A stretch of 64,000 bases of DNA from an uncultured Anaerofilum sp. (GTDB taxonomy: Bacteria; Bacillota; Clostridia; Oscillospirales; Ruminococcaceae). Position numbers and translations under genes: made by a program. The notes beneath the pieces are model-generated. The model was not told where the DNA came from, made no database searches, and saw only the letters and a program-made list of their open reading frames with translations. Where the stretch lies: assembly GCA_944385945.1 (NCBI GenBank), contig CALWZD010000079.1, forward strand, positions 1-64,000, read 5' to 3'. Shown in pieces: positions 9,629 to 19,390 of the stretch (positions are counted from its first letter, which is position 1; every line of letters starts with the position of its first letter).

Positions 9629-9940
9629 ATGATTTTTACGGCAATTACTCCGATCCAGCCAATGGAAAAGATGGACTTTTCACAGCCCGCTGAACAGCTT
9701 GCTTCTACTTCGCAGCAGACGGGCGGATTTAGCCAGATTTTGCAAAATGCAGTCAACGACTTGGAAGCACTTCAACAGCAAACTGCTGAAGATACGTTGA
9801 ATATTGCGCTGGGTGACATCGACAACCTGGCACAGGTGCAGATCAACTCTATGAAAGCCTCTACCATGCTTCAAACCACTGTTCAGCTCACTTCACGTGC
9901 TGTGAATGCATACAAAGAAATTATGCAGATGCAGGTATAA
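9629..9940 (+). CDS. fliE: Flagellar basal-body protein FliE
   Basis: FliE joins the MS-ring and the proximal rod. The 103-residue protein has the family's C-terminal block, VQINSMKASTMLQTTVQLTS followed by RAVNAYKEIMQMQV, at residues 69-103, and a Gln-rich variable N-terminus. Length is as usual. It is the first gene after the consensus promoter at 9405 and opens the 24 kb operon. Confidence 0.95.
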   Translation: MIFTAITPIQPMEKMDFSQPAEQLASTSQQTGGFSQILQNAVNDLEALQQQTAEDTLNIALGDIDNLAQVQINSMKASTMLQTTVQLTSRAVNAYKEIMQMQV

Positions 9941-9997
9941 TATGCGCACACGGCAATGTAAGGGCATTCTATTACAAAAAAAGAAGAGGACAGGTTC

Positions 9998-11605
9998 ATG
10001 AAGACGGAAGGAATCGATTTGAAAGCACAGTTTTCAAAGGTTTCACAAAACTTTAAGCAGTTACCCAAAAATAAAAAAATCATTGCTGCATCGGTCGTTG
10101 GTGGCATTGTATTGTTGGCAGTGTGCATTACTATTTTTTTGAATGTAGGAAAAAATCAATATAAAAAGCTGTATACCGGTCTGGAGGAGCAAGAAGCGAC
10201 CACCATTTACAGTATGCTGCAAGAAATGGGCGTACAGGCGCAGCGTGACGCAAACGGCGACATCATGGTGCCCAGTGAAAATTATGACGAATGTTTGATG
10301 GAGCTGGCGATCCAAGGCTATCCCCATTCGGGCAGAGCGTACGATCTGTTTGCGGAACACAGCGGAATGACGACCACAGAAGCAGAAAGCAAACAGTGGG
10401 AGTTATATCAGTTGCAAAGTGACATTGAAAACACCCTGAAACAGTTGGATTCTGTCCAAAGTGCAACGGTCAATATCAACCTTGCACAAGAGGGTACATA
10501 CGTTTGGGAAACCACCGAAGATAAGGCATCTACCGCAAGTGTGTTGTTGGTGCTGAAGCAAAATATCAATGCGCAACAGGTAGATGGCATCAAAACTTTG
10601 GTGTCAAGTGGTGTTCCCAACTTGGCACCGGAAAATGTAAAAGTAGTCGACTCTGCCACAGCGCAGGAACTGAAAGGTTCCGACGAACAGGCGGAGGATT
10701 CGTTGACCAATGCACAGAATTTGGAACTGGAACAACAGGTGCAAAACCAGATCGAGGAAAACGCCGAGCGAATTTTGCGGGCTCGTTATGGTGTCAATGG
10801 CGTGGTTGCCGTTGCCAAGGTAGAGTTGGACTATGACAAAATGATGACCGAACAAATGCAGCTGACCGAAAAAGAAGGCGGCGGCGGTTATGTTACGGAT
10901 TTTAACGAAACATATAGCCTTGAGGGCGAACAAGCAGCAGGGGGAATTGTAGGAGAAGAAAATAACACCGACATCCCCACACAGGTAGTGGATCAGGAAA
11001 ATCCGGAAGAAGACACCGGAGTTACCAATTATAATAAGGAAGTCCATTACGATTATGGATACATCAAAACACAAATCGAAAAGGGAAATGCAGCACTGAA
11101 AAGTGCAAGCATCTCGGTTATGGTAGACGAAACCAACATGACCCAGACCCGCCGAGATGAGTTGACCAGCCTTGTTGCAAACAGTACGGGTATTGCAGCA
11201 GAGAATATCACTGTGTCTGCAATCGACCCCAATGCGATACCGGAGGAAGAAGAACCAGATACTACCGATACTACCCAACAGCCCACAAAGGTGCAGATCC
11301 CGCTGTTTGTATGGTTGGCTTTGGGCGTAGTGGCACTTGTATTGGTGGTGATCCTAGTCGTTTGGATCTTGTTGCGCAGACGTGCAAAACGCAAACAGCT
11401 GCAACAGCAGACCGAATTGGACGAGCAGCGTGCGCAGATGGAACAGGAGATCGAGCAGTATAAAAAGCAGCTTTCCGATGCCGCAAAGGCTGCTACCAAT
11501 CCTAAAGATGAGGCTATCATCAACGAGGTCAAAGGCTTTGCGAAGGAAAATCCTGAAGTTACAGCAAACTTGCTGCGTGCATGGCTGAAGGAGGAGGATA
11601 AGTAA
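9998..11605 (+). CDS. fliF: Flagellar MS-ring protein FliF
   Basis: FliF builds the membrane ring on which the flagellum is assembled. The 535-residue protein has an N-terminal membrane helix (about 26-48), the large YscJ/FliF ring-building domains (about 50-380), an acidic Thr/Glu-rich linker, a second membrane helix at about 428-452 with a following RRRAKRK stop-transfer run, and the C-terminal FliG-binding tail ending NLLRAWLKEEDK. Its last base overlaps the first base of fliG (TAATG), implying translational coupling. Confidence 0.96.
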   Translation: MKTEGIDLKAQFSKVSQNFKQLPKNKKIIAASVVGGIVLLAVCITIFLNVGKNQYKKLYTGLEEQEATTIYSMLQEMGVQAQRDANGDIMVPSENYDECLMELAIQGYPHSGRAYDLFAEHSGMTTTEAESKQWELYQLQSDIENTLKQLDSVQSATVNINLAQEGTYVWETTEDKASTASVLLVLKQNINAQQVDGIKTLVSSGVPNLAPENVKVVDSATAQELKGSDEQAEDSLTNAQNLELEQQVQNQIEENAERILRARYGVNGVVAVAKVELDYDKMMTEQMQLTEKEGGGGYVTDFNETYSLEGEQAAGGIVGEENNTDIPTQVVDQENPEEDTGVTNYNKEVHYDYGYIKTQIEKGNAALKSASISVMVDETNMTQTRRDELTSLVANSTGIAAENITVSAIDPNAIPEEEEPDTTDTTQQPTKVQIPLFVWLALGVVALVLVVILVVWILLRRRAKRKQLQQQTELDEQRAQMEQEIEQYKKQLSDAAKAATNPKDEAIINEVKGFAKENPEVTANLLRAWLKEEDK

Positions 11606-12627
11606 TGGCATCACAGGCGAAAAGCAAGCCGAAGCTTTCCCCGGCAGCCCGTGCAGCGGTCGTAATCGTTGCATTGGGTGCCGAAGAAGCTGCAAATGTG
11701 TATAAATTCTTGCGTGAGGAAGAAATTGAAGCTATCTCGCTGGAGGTAGCAAAGCTAACTCGCCTCAGCCAAGAGGAGATGCAGGAGATCGTAGACGATT
11801 TCTATGGTTTGTGCGTTACCCAAAAGGTCATTTCCGAAGGCGGCATTATTTATGCAAAAGATGTTTTGGAAAAAGCATTCGGTGCCGAGCAGGCAAGCGA
11901 CTACATCAAGCGTATCTCCAGTGCGATGCAAACACGTCCCTTCGATTTTATTCGAAAGGCAAACTATCGCAGCCTGATGATGATGATCCAAAACGAAACG
12001 CCCCAAACCATTGCATTTATCCTTTCGTATGCAAAGGCAGACCAAGCGTCGCACGTTATCGCCGAACTGCCCAAAGATGTGCAGTTGGAAGTGGTGCGCC
12101 GTATTGCGACACTCGAAAGCGTTTCGCCTGAGATCGTAAAGATCGTAGAGCAGGTGATGGAACGTAAATTCTCCACAGTCGTCAGCCAGGATATGGCAGA
12201 GATCGGCGGCGTAAACTATGTTGCCGACATCATGAACCATACCGACCGTGCGACCGAAAAACATATCTTCGACGAACTCAACAAGCACGATCCCGAACTG
12301 TCCGACAACATCCGCAAACTTATGTTCGTATTCGAGGACATCGTTGTGCTGGACGATATGTCCATCCAACGTTTGCTGCGTGAGGTGGATACACAAGACC
12401 TGGCAGTGGCGATCAAAGGCTCCAACGAGGATGTCAAGAACGTTCTGCTGTCGAATATGTCCAGCCGTGCAAGAGAAAACCTGTTGGCAGACATCGAATA
12501 CCTGCGTAATGTTCGTATGCGTGATGTTGAGGAAGCACAGCAGCGTATCGTTGGTATTATTCGTGCGCTGGAGGAAAGTGGCGAGATCGTGATCTCCAGA
12601 GGGGAGGAGGACGAGATCATTGCCTAG
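11605..12627 (+). CDS. fliG: Flagellar motor switch protein FliG
   Basis: FliG is the C-ring component on which the stator exerts torque. At 340 residues it has the usual length, with the N-terminal FliF-binding region (about 10-100), the middle domain and the C-terminal torque helix. The segment DDMSIQRLLREVDTQDLAVAIKG around 250-272 is the charged C-terminal block. The start overlaps the fliF stop by one base. The end overlaps fliH by 8 bases. Confidence 0.96.
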   Translation: MASQAKSKPKLSPAARAAVVIVALGAEEAANVYKFLREEEIEAISLEVAKLTRLSQEEMQEIVDDFYGLCVTQKVISEGGIIYAKDVLEKAFGAEQASDYIKRISSAMQTRPFDFIRKANYRSLMMMIQNETPQTIAFILSYAKADQASHVIAELPKDVQLEVVRRIATLESVSPEIVKIVEQVMERKFSTVVSQDMAEIGGVNYVADIMNHTDRATEKHIFDELNKHDPELSDNIRKLMFVFEDIVVLDDMSIQRLLREVDTQDLAVAIKGSNEDVKNVLLSNMSSRARENLLADIEYLRNVRMRDVEEAQQRIVGIIRALEESGEIVISRGEEDEIIA

Positions 12628-13351
12628 TATCTTGAGGGGTGTCCACTGGAATACACAGCAGCAGGCGGTGGCGATCCCCGATTGGGAGCTTCCCCCCGAA
12701 CCGCAGCCGGAACCGGAAGAACAGCTTGACGAGGAAGGTCAGGAATTTGAGGAAGCCGAGTTGCCGGTGATTCAACCGGAACCCGAGCCCGAACCAGAGC
12801 CGGAGCCGGAACCGCTTACCGAGCAGCAGCTGCGGGAACTGTATCGTCCCCAATGGGAACAGATGCGCACGATCGCCGAGCAGCGAGCTTATGCAGACAC
12901 CGCTTCCGCCTATCGGGCAAAACTCGAAAACTGTTTGGAACAGATGAACACACAGCTTGCTGAAATGGAAAAGTTGCAGCAGGATTTTATCGACCAGTAT
13001 GCAGTTCAGCTGAAATATTTGGCAATCGAGATCGCCGAAAAATGGGTCGGCAAGCGTTTGCAGGATGATAACGGTGATTTGGAGTCGCTGGTTCGGCAAG
13101 GCTTGCAAAAGGTGAAAGATGCCAGCTGGATGAAGATCGAACTTTCCGATAAGCTGGTTGACATCTCGGAAAAGATCCAGCTTCAACTCAACCGTTCCGA
13201 GTTTGCGGGCAAGGCACAGGTCGTGCTGACGCCGACTCCGCCCGACAACTGTATCATTCGCACCAATGCGGGTGATTTGGACGCCTCTATTTCGACCCAA
13301 TCCAAGAATTTAAAACAAGCTTTTGTTGCACAAGACCAGTTAGAGGGGTAA
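12620..13351 (+). CDS. fliH: Flagellar assembly protein FliH
   Basis: FliH regulates the export ATPase FliI. This 243-residue protein begins at a TTG that overlaps fliG and has GGGGAGGAGG nine bases upstream. The N-terminal third is low in complexity, with a Pro-Glu repeat (PEPEPEPEPEP, about residues 53-65). A coiled-coil middle (about 70-140) and the FliH/HrpE C-terminal domain follow. The product is assigned from position between fliG and fliI and from this layout. Confidence 0.9.
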   Translation: MPSILRGVHWNTQQQAVAIPDWELPPEPQPEPEEQLDEEGQEFEEAELPVIQPEPEPEPEPEPEPLTEQQLRELYRPQWEQMRTIAEQRAYADTASAYRAKLENCLEQMNTQLAEMEKLQQDFIDQYAVQLKYLAIEIAEKWVGKRLQDDNGDLESLVRQGLQKVKDASWMKIELSDKLVDISEKIQLQLNRSEFAGKAQVVLTPTPPDNCIIRTNAGDLDASISTQSKNLKQAFVAQDQLEG

Positions 13352-13355
13352 TTTG

Positions 13356-14684
13356 ATGAAACAGTTAGGTGCAGACCCGTTTCGGTTGCAACGCTGTAAA
13401 AAAGTGCTTGCCGAGCAGGAACTGTGTACCCGTCAGGGAAAAATCAATAAAGTCGTCGGCATGACGATCGAAGCCACCGGTCTGGTATGCAGTATTGGCG
13501 ATGTTTGCCTCATCACCCCCGAACGAGGCAGCGATGTCATCGAGGCGGAAGTGGTAGGGGTAGAGGAAGACCATGTTTTCCTTATGCCTTATCGTGACAC
13601 CGACGGTGTGGGCTACGGATGCGCTGTGGTCAACACAGGAAGTCGAATGACTGTGCGGGTGAGCGAAGAAATGGTGGGGCGCACGGTGGATGCGATGGGC
13701 AAGCCCATTGATGGCGGCGCACCGATTCAAAAAGGAACACGGGTACCGGTGGATAATTCCCCGCCCAACCCCATGGAACGTCCGCCCATTACGGAAGTTA
13801 TCGAAATGGGAGTCAAGGCGATCGACGGCCTTGCTACCATCGGTAAAGGACAACGTATGGGCATCTTCGCCGGAAGTGGTGTGGGTAAAAGTACCCTGAT
13901 GGGCATGATCGCCCGAAACGTGAAAGCAGACATCAACGTTATTGCATTGGTGGGTGAACGTGGACGTGAGGTGGTCGAGTTCATCGAACGTGATCTGGGT
14001 GAAGAAGGACGTCGACGGTCGGTACTGGTGGTTGCCACCTCCGACCAACCTGCGTTGATGCGCCACAAATGCGCACAGACAGCCACTGCCATTGCTGAAT
14101 ATTTCCAGCAGAAGGGCAAAGACGTGTTGTTGATGATGGATTCCCTCACTCGCTTTTGTATGGCACAGCGTGAGATCGGGCTTGCCACCGGCGAAGCACC
14201 GGTTGCACGAGGGTATACACCTTCCATTTATTCAGCCTTACCCCGCTTGTTAGAGCGGTCGGGCAACTTTAAGACCGGTTCGATCACCGGCATTTACACT
14301 GTTTTGGTAGAGGGCGACGACACCAACGAGCCGATTGCCGACACGGTACGAAGCATCATCGACGGGCATATTTTCCTGTCCCGAAAGATCGCTTCCCGCA
14401 ACCACTATCCCGCAATCGACGTGCTGAACAGCTTGAGCCGATTGATGAGCGGAATTGCATCTCCGCAGCATAAACAGGCAGCCGCAAAGATGCGCAACTT
14501 TATGGCGACCTATCGAGATAACGAAGACCTGATCTCCATCGGGGCTTATAAGGCGGGCACCAACGTAGCAGTAGATGCAGCTGTGACCCACCAAAAGAAA
14601 ATCAACGAATTTTTGCAGCAGCGGGTGGACGAAAAAGTGACTTTCGAAGAAATGCAGGCGATGCTGCAAAAAGCTGTAAGCTGA
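13356..14684 (+). CDS. fliI: Flagellum-specific export ATPase FliI
   Basis: FliI is the hexameric ATPase of the flagellar type III export apparatus. The 442-residue product has the Walker A loop GIFAGSGVGKSTLMGMIARN at about 169-188 and the Walker B segment DVLLMMDSLTRFCMAQ at about 250-265. It is related to F1-beta. I prefer the ATG at 13356, seven bases after GAGGGG, to the adjacent TTG at 13353. It follows fliH by 4 bp. Confidence 0.97.
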   Translation: MKQLGADPFRLQRCKKVLAEQELCTRQGKINKVVGMTIEATGLVCSIGDVCLITPERGSDVIEAEVVGVEEDHVFLMPYRDTDGVGYGCAVVNTGSRMTVRVSEEMVGRTVDAMGKPIDGGAPIQKGTRVPVDNSPPNPMERPPITEVIEMGVKAIDGLATIGKGQRMGIFAGSGVGKSTLMGMIARNVKADINVIALVGERGREVVEFIERDLGEEGRRRSVLVVATSDQPALMRHKCAQTATAIAEYFQQKGKDVLLMMDSLTRFCMAQREIGLATGEAPVARGYTPSIYSALPRLLERSGNFKTGSITGIYTVLVEGDDTNEPIADTVRSIIDGHIFLSRKIASRNHYPAIDVLNSLSRLMSGIASPQHKQAAAKMRNFMATYRDNEDLISIGAYKAGTNVAVDAAVTHQKKINEFLQQRVDEKVTFEEMQAMLQKAVS

Positions 14685-14731
14685 TTTGTTGAAAAAACGG
14701 CTTGCAGACGGGCTGGACAGGGGGCGATGCA

Positions 14732-15163
14732 ATGAAAAAATTTGCGTTTTCACTTGAACGAATGCAGCGATATAAAAAGCAGATGGTAGACAAGGAAAAG
14801 CAGATCCTTGCAGCCTTGCAAAAGCAAAAGGCAGACATCATCGGCAATATTGAGCATTTAGAGCAGTTCGAGATCCAGCAGACTCACCAGTTGCAACAGC
14901 GTCAGATTGCGGGAATGCAAGCGCAGCAGCTGGCGGGTTATAGCTATTTCTCCCAGAATATCCGCACCCAGATCGCAAGTCTTCGAAATGAGTTGGAACA
15001 GCTTCAGCCACGCATTGACGCCCAGATCGAGGTCGTGAAAAATGTGTCGCAGGAACTGAAAAGCATCGACAAGCTGGAAGAAAAAAAGTTGGAAGAATAC
15101 CAGCTGGAAGTTGCTCGAGCCGAAAACGAACAACTGACCGAATATATCGTAATGGGAATATAA
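14732..15163 (+). CDS. fliJ: Flagellar export protein FliJ
   Basis: FliJ is the coiled-coil stalk of the export ATPase, comparable to F1-gamma. The 143-residue product begins MKKFAFSLERMQRYKKQMVD, the common FliJ opening, and is a long Gln/Glu/Lys-rich helical hairpin. I start at 14732 because AGGGGGCG lies just upstream; an in-frame TTG at 14702 would add 10 non-conserved residues. It lies between fliI and fliK. Confidence 0.92.
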   Translation: MKKFAFSLERMQRYKKQMVDKEKQILAALQKQKADIIGNIEHLEQFEIQQTHQLQQRQIAGMQAQQLAGYSYFSQNIRTQIASLRNELEQLQPRIDAQIEVVKNVSQELKSIDKLEEKKLEEYQLEVARAENEQLTEYIVMGI

Positions 15164-15196
15164 ATACACCATTCATTGAAAGGAGGTGAAACAGAG

Positions 15197-16384
15197 ATGA
15201 CAACGGTACAAAATAATATTATGCAAATGTTGCAAACCCAACAACCTGCGAAAGCAACCACCGAGAGCAGCAAAACGGACAAGTCTTTCGAACAGGTGGC
15301 ACAGCAGGTAGCGGAGCAGACCAAGCCACAGCAAACAACTACCAAACAGCCGGAGCAGACCAAGCCTGCACAAAAACCGGAGCAGGAGTCGCAGCAAGTT
15401 CCACAAGAAGCCGCAATGGAGATGATGGCATTTTTGCTGCAAACGCAGCCGGCAGAGCAGACGATGGTCGTTCAGCCCGCACAGGTGCAACCTGCACAGG
15501 CAGTTCAATCGGTGCAGAATGCACAGGTGATGGCAACGGCAGTCGTTCCCCAGCAACTTGGTGCAGAACAGGTACAGGCATCGGCAAAACAGCCAATGCA
15601 GACGACTGTGATGCAGCAGTCGCAGCCACAGCCACAAACGGTAGAAGTGGAACAGAGTGGGCAGCAAAATGCGGGTCTGCAAACCGTGCAGCTTAGCACT
15701 TCGCAGCAGGATACCCAGACAGAGCAGTTCGAGTTGGGACGTTCTTTCCGTGAAGCGGTTGCGATGGTAAAACAAAACCAAAACACACAGAAAGATACCG
15801 ACAATACCGAAATGCCCGACATTGATGCGTTGCAGGCACAGGTAAACGATCGTCGTATCGACATCCAAGGACAGATGAAAATGCAGCAGGTATCCACCAG
15901 CCAAGTGGAACAACCCGACGTAAGCAAACAGATCGTTGAAAAAACGCTGACCTTTTTGCAGAACGGCGAGCGGGAATTTACCATGACCCTCACACCGGAA
16001 TCGCTGGGCGAAGTAACAGTTCGTGTGCTGCAAAAAGAAGGCAAGATCACCCTTTCGATCGCAGCTGCTAACGAAAGTACGGTAAAACTGCTGAACGGAC
16101 AGCTGGAAGCGCTGAAAATGGCGGTTCGCCCCATGCAGGTGGAAGTAGAGCCGGCAGTGGTGCAGACACAGCAGAGCAATGGCGAGAACATGAGCCAGCA
16201 AATGGATATGAGCAATGGTCAGTTCTTCAATCAATCGCATCAAACACAGCAGCAAATGCAGCAAAATCAAAATACTGCAACAGGTTGGGGCTTCGATGAA
16301 ACAGAAGACACGCTTGCCAGCTTAGAACAAGCCCAACAGGCAGCACAGATTCTGGCAGACAATATGTTGGATCTGTATGTGTGA
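15197..16384 (+). CDS. fliK: Flagellar hook-length control protein FliK
   Basis: FliK measures the hook and switches export specificity through FlhB. The 395-residue product has a long, extremely Gln/Pro/Thr-rich, probably extended ruler region (about 1-220) and a C-terminal Flg_hook domain with LTPESLGEVTVRVLQKEGK at about 263-281. A perfect AGGAGGTGA (15181-15189) sits seven bases before the ATG at 15197, so the in-frame TTG at 15176 is rejected. Its last bases overlap a possible ATG for flgD, but flgD has a better start at 16416. Confidence 0.93.
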   Translation: MTTVQNNIMQMLQTQQPAKATTESSKTDKSFEQVAQQVAEQTKPQQTTTKQPEQTKPAQKPEQESQQVPQEAAMEMMAFLLQTQPAEQTMVVQPAQVQPAQAVQSVQNAQVMATAVVPQQLGAEQVQASAKQPMQTTVMQQSQPQPQTVEVEQSGQQNAGLQTVQLSTSQQDTQTEQFELGRSFREAVAMVKQNQNTQKDTDNTEMPDIDALQAQVNDRRIDIQGQMKMQQVSTSQVEQPDVSKQIVEKTLTFLQNGEREFTMTLTPESLGEVTVRVLQKEGKITLSIAAANESTVKLLNGQLEALKMAVRPMQVEVEPAVVQTQQSNGENMSQQMDMSNGQFFNQSHQTQQQMQQNQNTATGWGFDETEDTLASLEQAQQAAQILADNMLDLYV

Positions 16385-16415
16385 CCCTTCCTTTGCAAAG
16401 AAAGGAGAAAAAAAG

Positions 16416-17216
16416 ATGGCAGACAGCATTTCGTCGTTGGGATATGCTCGTACGAATACGACCAACAGTGCCGGCGGCACAAACTATGATGCGGTGTTTA
16501 CCGACAAAACCGACAACAGCATCATAGATCCCGAACAATTTTTGAACTTGCTGGTCGTGCAGATGCAGAATCAGGATTTTACCGATCCAATGGACGATAC
16601 CGCCTATGTTACCCAGATGGCACAGTTTTCCAATATGCAGCAGATGCAGCAGCTTGCCTCTTACTCTAAAACAAGCTATGCACTTTCGCTGATCGGCAAA
16701 ACCGTAACGGCATCTCGCTTTACAGTGAGTGGCGATCTTGACACCACCACCGGTGTGATCGAAAAAGTTTCGCTGGTGGATGACGAGTATGTTATCTATG
16801 TAGGCGGAAAGACCTATACATTGGGTCAGATTATGACAGTGCAAACCGGTAACAGTACGTCGACCGATGATGAGGACGACACCAAAGCACCGATAGACGC
16901 ATCCGACATTGCGTTGGAATTGGGCGAAGTAACCGATACCACTGCTGTGGTAAAGTGGAGCCCGCCGACCGAGGACGAGGAACTTTTGGAGGGCTTGACC
17001 TATACGGTTTACTTCTCTCCCGAGAAACCGTTCGATACAGTAAAAGATGTAGAAAACGGCATTAAATTTGGCTTTGGACAAGAGGAAGTTTTTGAGGAGA
17101 AACTCACCGGACTCAACCCCAACACCATCTACTATGTAAACGTTGTGGTAGAGGATGCCGACGGAAACAAAACGGTTTATAAGCCGGTTGAACTGATTAC
17201 CCGAAAAGAAGCCTAA
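16416..17216 (+). CDS. flgD: Flagellar hook-capping protein FlgD with a fibronectin III-like C-terminus
   Basis: FlgD caps the growing hook. The N-terminal half is typical: QFLNLLVVQMQNQDFTDPMD at about 42-61, then TQMAQFSNMQQMQQL. A short beta domain with the GKTV motif follows (about 90-145). From about 165 to 262 the sequence has a fibronectin type III pattern: TDTTAVVKWSPPTEDE, then YTVYFS, then LTGLNPNTIYYVNVVVEDADG. This replaces or extends the normal FlgD Ig-like region. The ATG at 16416 has AAAGGAG eight bases upstream. 266 residues. Confidence 0.9.
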   Translation: MADSISSLGYARTNTTNSAGGTNYDAVFTDKTDNSIIDPEQFLNLLVVQMQNQDFTDPMDDTAYVTQMAQFSNMQQMQQLASYSKTSYALSLIGKTVTASRFTVSGDLDTTTGVIEKVSLVDDEYVIYVGGKTYTLGQIMTVQTGNSTSTDDEDDTKAPIDASDIALELGEVTDTTAVVKWSPPTEDEELLEGLTYTVYFSPEKPFDTVKDVENGIKFGFGQEEVFEEKLTGLNPNTIYYVNVVVEDADGNKTVYKPVELITRKEA

Positions 17217-17236
17217 GCGCTGAAGGAACATTTTTT

Positions 17237-17638
17237 ATGGATGAGCTGAAAATGAGGTTTTACACCCCCGTTGTGACAGGTACGCCCCATATTGGTGCGA
17301 CCGGGGGACTGTATCCCGCAGGCAATTCAGCTTCAAGCGAAAAGACCTCATTTGAAGAATTGCTGAAGGAACAGCTGTCACAAACACAAGGCGTTTCCTT
17401 TTCCAAACACGCCATCAAACGGGCAGCCGAAAACAATATCGAGATCTCGGCGCAAAGTTTGGCAAGGCTGAACGAAGGTGTGCGCCTGGCAGACCAAAAA
17501 AATCTTGGCGATACCTTGATCATGGTCGATCAGCTTGCGTTTGTGGTGAATGTGCGCAACCAAACGGTGATTACCGCCATGAAAAGCGGTGAAAAGGCAA
17601 CCGTATTTACCAACATCGACGGAACAGTGATTGTATAA
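17237..17638 (+). CDS. Flagellar operon protein, TIGR02530-like (unknown role)
   Basis: The 133-residue protein matches the pattern of the small protein found between flgD and flgE in many Firmicutes: VSFSKHAIKRAAENNIEIS (about 53-71), then LADTLIMVDQLAFVVNVRN-like and TVITAMKSGEKATVFTNIDG near the end. The family's function is not known; its fixed place suggests a part in hook assembly. The N-terminal 45 residues are variable. It is followed by an 83-bp gap that contains a hairpin before flgE. Confidence 0.85.
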   Translation: MDELKMRFYTPVVTGTPHIGATGGLYPAGNSASSEKTSFEELLKEQLSQTQGVSFSKHAIKRAAENNIEISAQSLARLNEGVRLADQKNLGDTLIMVDQLAFVVNVRNQTVITAMKSGEKATVFTNIDGTVIV

Positions 17639-17663
17639 AACCGGACCTTGTGAGGAGGTTTTT

Positions 17664-17689
17664 GCTGCTCCGACTGCTTGAAGAGCAGC
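17664..17689 (+). other. Hairpin in the flgE leader
   Basis: GCTGCTC (17664-17670) can pair with GAGCAGC (17683-17689) across a 12-base loop. It lies between the TIGR02530-like gene and flgE and has no T-run, so it is not a terminator. It could affect processing or translation of flgE. Confidence 0.4.
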
Positions 17690-17721
17690 CGCTGTTCCCA
17701 ACAGAAAAGGAGAGGAACAAA

Positions 17722-19383
17722 ATGAACAGAGCTATGTTTGCCGGCGTTGCCGGCATGAAAGCCCATCAGACTAAGATGGACGTTATCGGTAACAACATTG
17801 CAAACGTAAATACTTATGGTTATAAAACACAACGTGCAGTATTTAGCGATGTATACTATCAGACATTGAGCGCTGCATCCGCTGCAACGGCGACCCGTGG
17901 TGGTACCAACCCTTCTACCGTCGGTTATGGTTCTACTTTGCTGGGCACACAGGCACAGATGACCCAGTCCAGTATGCAGAACACCGGCTATGGTCTGGAT
18001 CTTGCTATCCAAGGCGAAGGCTTTTTGCAGGTAATGGACGCTGACGGAAATATTTTCTACACAAAAGCAGGTATGCTGGACATCGACTCCAACGGCTATT
18101 TGGTAGACATCAACGGTAACTTTGTATTGGGTGCTTCCACCGCCGATGGCGACCCTGCAAGCCAGAAGATCCGTGTAAACAATCTGGGTTCGATCGAAAC
18201 AAGCCGTGCCAGCCAGACACAGAAAATCAACGGTGTAAACTACACCATCACCTCTGCAAACGCCAACGAGGCAGCCAACGTTTCTATTAACTTCTCCAGC
18301 AGCGAGGATATGCCCGCAGGACTGAAAGCACAGGCAACGATTTCCACGACCGGTGCGATCACCGTACAGCTGAATGCTTACGAGAAATTCTCCAGCTGGG
18401 AAGAACTGAACGATGCGATCAATGAGGCTATCACCGAGGCAAACGGTGGTGTACAGCACAAAGCAGGTCTGTTTACTATTACTTCCAGTGACCCCGAAAT
18501 GCTCAGTGTAAACAATCCGCTGACCGGTGCGCAGATCGCCGGCGGTAACTTTGGTATCGACTTGGGTGGCGTTACCGGCATGGATGACGGTGTGTTCGGC
18601 ACCGCAAATATGCAGGTACAGAAAGTAAGCAGTGACTTTGCCGGCAGCGGTGAAGGTCAGTTCTCGGCAAGCTTTGCGGACGGTGTTTGGACGATCAAAT
18701 TGACGATCGACGGTGAAGAATACACCGGTACGCTGAGCGAAGACACTTTGTCCAGTTCGATCCTGCTTAAAGGTGCGAATGGGGATTATGTACAGGTTTC
18801 GAACCCCGGCTATGACAAGTTCAACAACGCTTACAAAAATACTACGGAAGGTGCAAACTTCGACCCCGAGGCAGGTACCCCTGCAACATGGACAGACGGT
18901 AACGTTTACGGAAGTGGCAACAAACCCAACGATCCCGTATTCACACCATCTACTCCCTCGAAAGATCTGGGTCTGGGCAGCTATCCGTGGACTCTGACCG
19001 GCGGTACGGTTGGCGGCGTTATTGGCTTGAACGAGTTGAGCGTTGCGATCGCTTCCGATGGTTCGGTAGTGGTTTCTCACTCGGCAGTCGGCGATGTTGT
19101 GGTAGGCTCCATCTCTCTGGCAAGCTTTGCAAACCCCAACGGTTTGCAGATGACAGGCAGCAACTACTACACCGTAAGTTCCAACTCGGGTGACCCTGTT
19201 TTGTCCAAGCCCGGCGAGGACGGCACCGGTGCGCTGAAAACAAGTGCTTTGGAAATGTCTAACGTAGACTTGTCCAACGAATTTGCCGAGATGATCACAA
19301 CGCAGCGTGGTTTCCAGGCAAACTCCCGTATGATCACTGTTTCGGATGAGATGCTCGAAGAATTGGTAAACCTGAAGCGATAA
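17722..19383 (+). CDS. flgE: Flagellar hook protein FlgE, large form
   Basis: FlgE is the main hook subunit. The N-terminus AMFAGVAGMKAHQTKMDVIG and NNIANVNTYGYKTQR is the axial-protein signature, and the C-terminal helix is FAEMITTQRGFQANSRMITV. With 553 residues it is longer than many FlgE proteins (roughly 260-430), with the excess in the surface-exposed middle (about 150-500), Gly/Thr/Asn-rich. I start at the ATG at 17722 with AAGGAGAGG upstream. A longer reading frame from 17650 would pass through the hairpin region and add non-conserved residues. Confidence 0.95.
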   Translation: MNRAMFAGVAGMKAHQTKMDVIGNNIANVNTYGYKTQRAVFSDVYYQTLSAASAATATRGGTNPSTVGYGSTLLGTQAQMTQSSMQNTGYGLDLAIQGEGFLQVMDADGNIFYTKAGMLDIDSNGYLVDINGNFVLGASTADGDPASQKIRVNNLGSIETSRASQTQKINGVNYTITSANANEAANVSINFSSSEDMPAGLKAQATISTTGAITVQLNAYEKFSSWEELNDAINEAITEANGGVQHKAGLFTITSSDPEMLSVNNPLTGAQIAGGNFGIDLGGVTGMDDGVFGTANMQVQKVSSDFAGSGEGQFSASFADGVWTIKLTIDGEEYTGTLSEDTLSSSILLKGANGDYVQVSNPGYDKFNNAYKNTTEGANFDPEAGTPATWTDGNVYGSGNKPNDPVFTPSTPSKDLGLGSYPWTLTGGTVGGVIGLNELSVAIASDGSVVVSHSAVGDVVVGSISLASFANPNGLQMTGSNYYTVSSNSGDPVLSKPGEDGTGALKTSALEMSNVDLSNEFAEMITTQRGFQANSRMITVSDEMLEELVNLKR

Positions 19384-19390
19384 AAAATTT

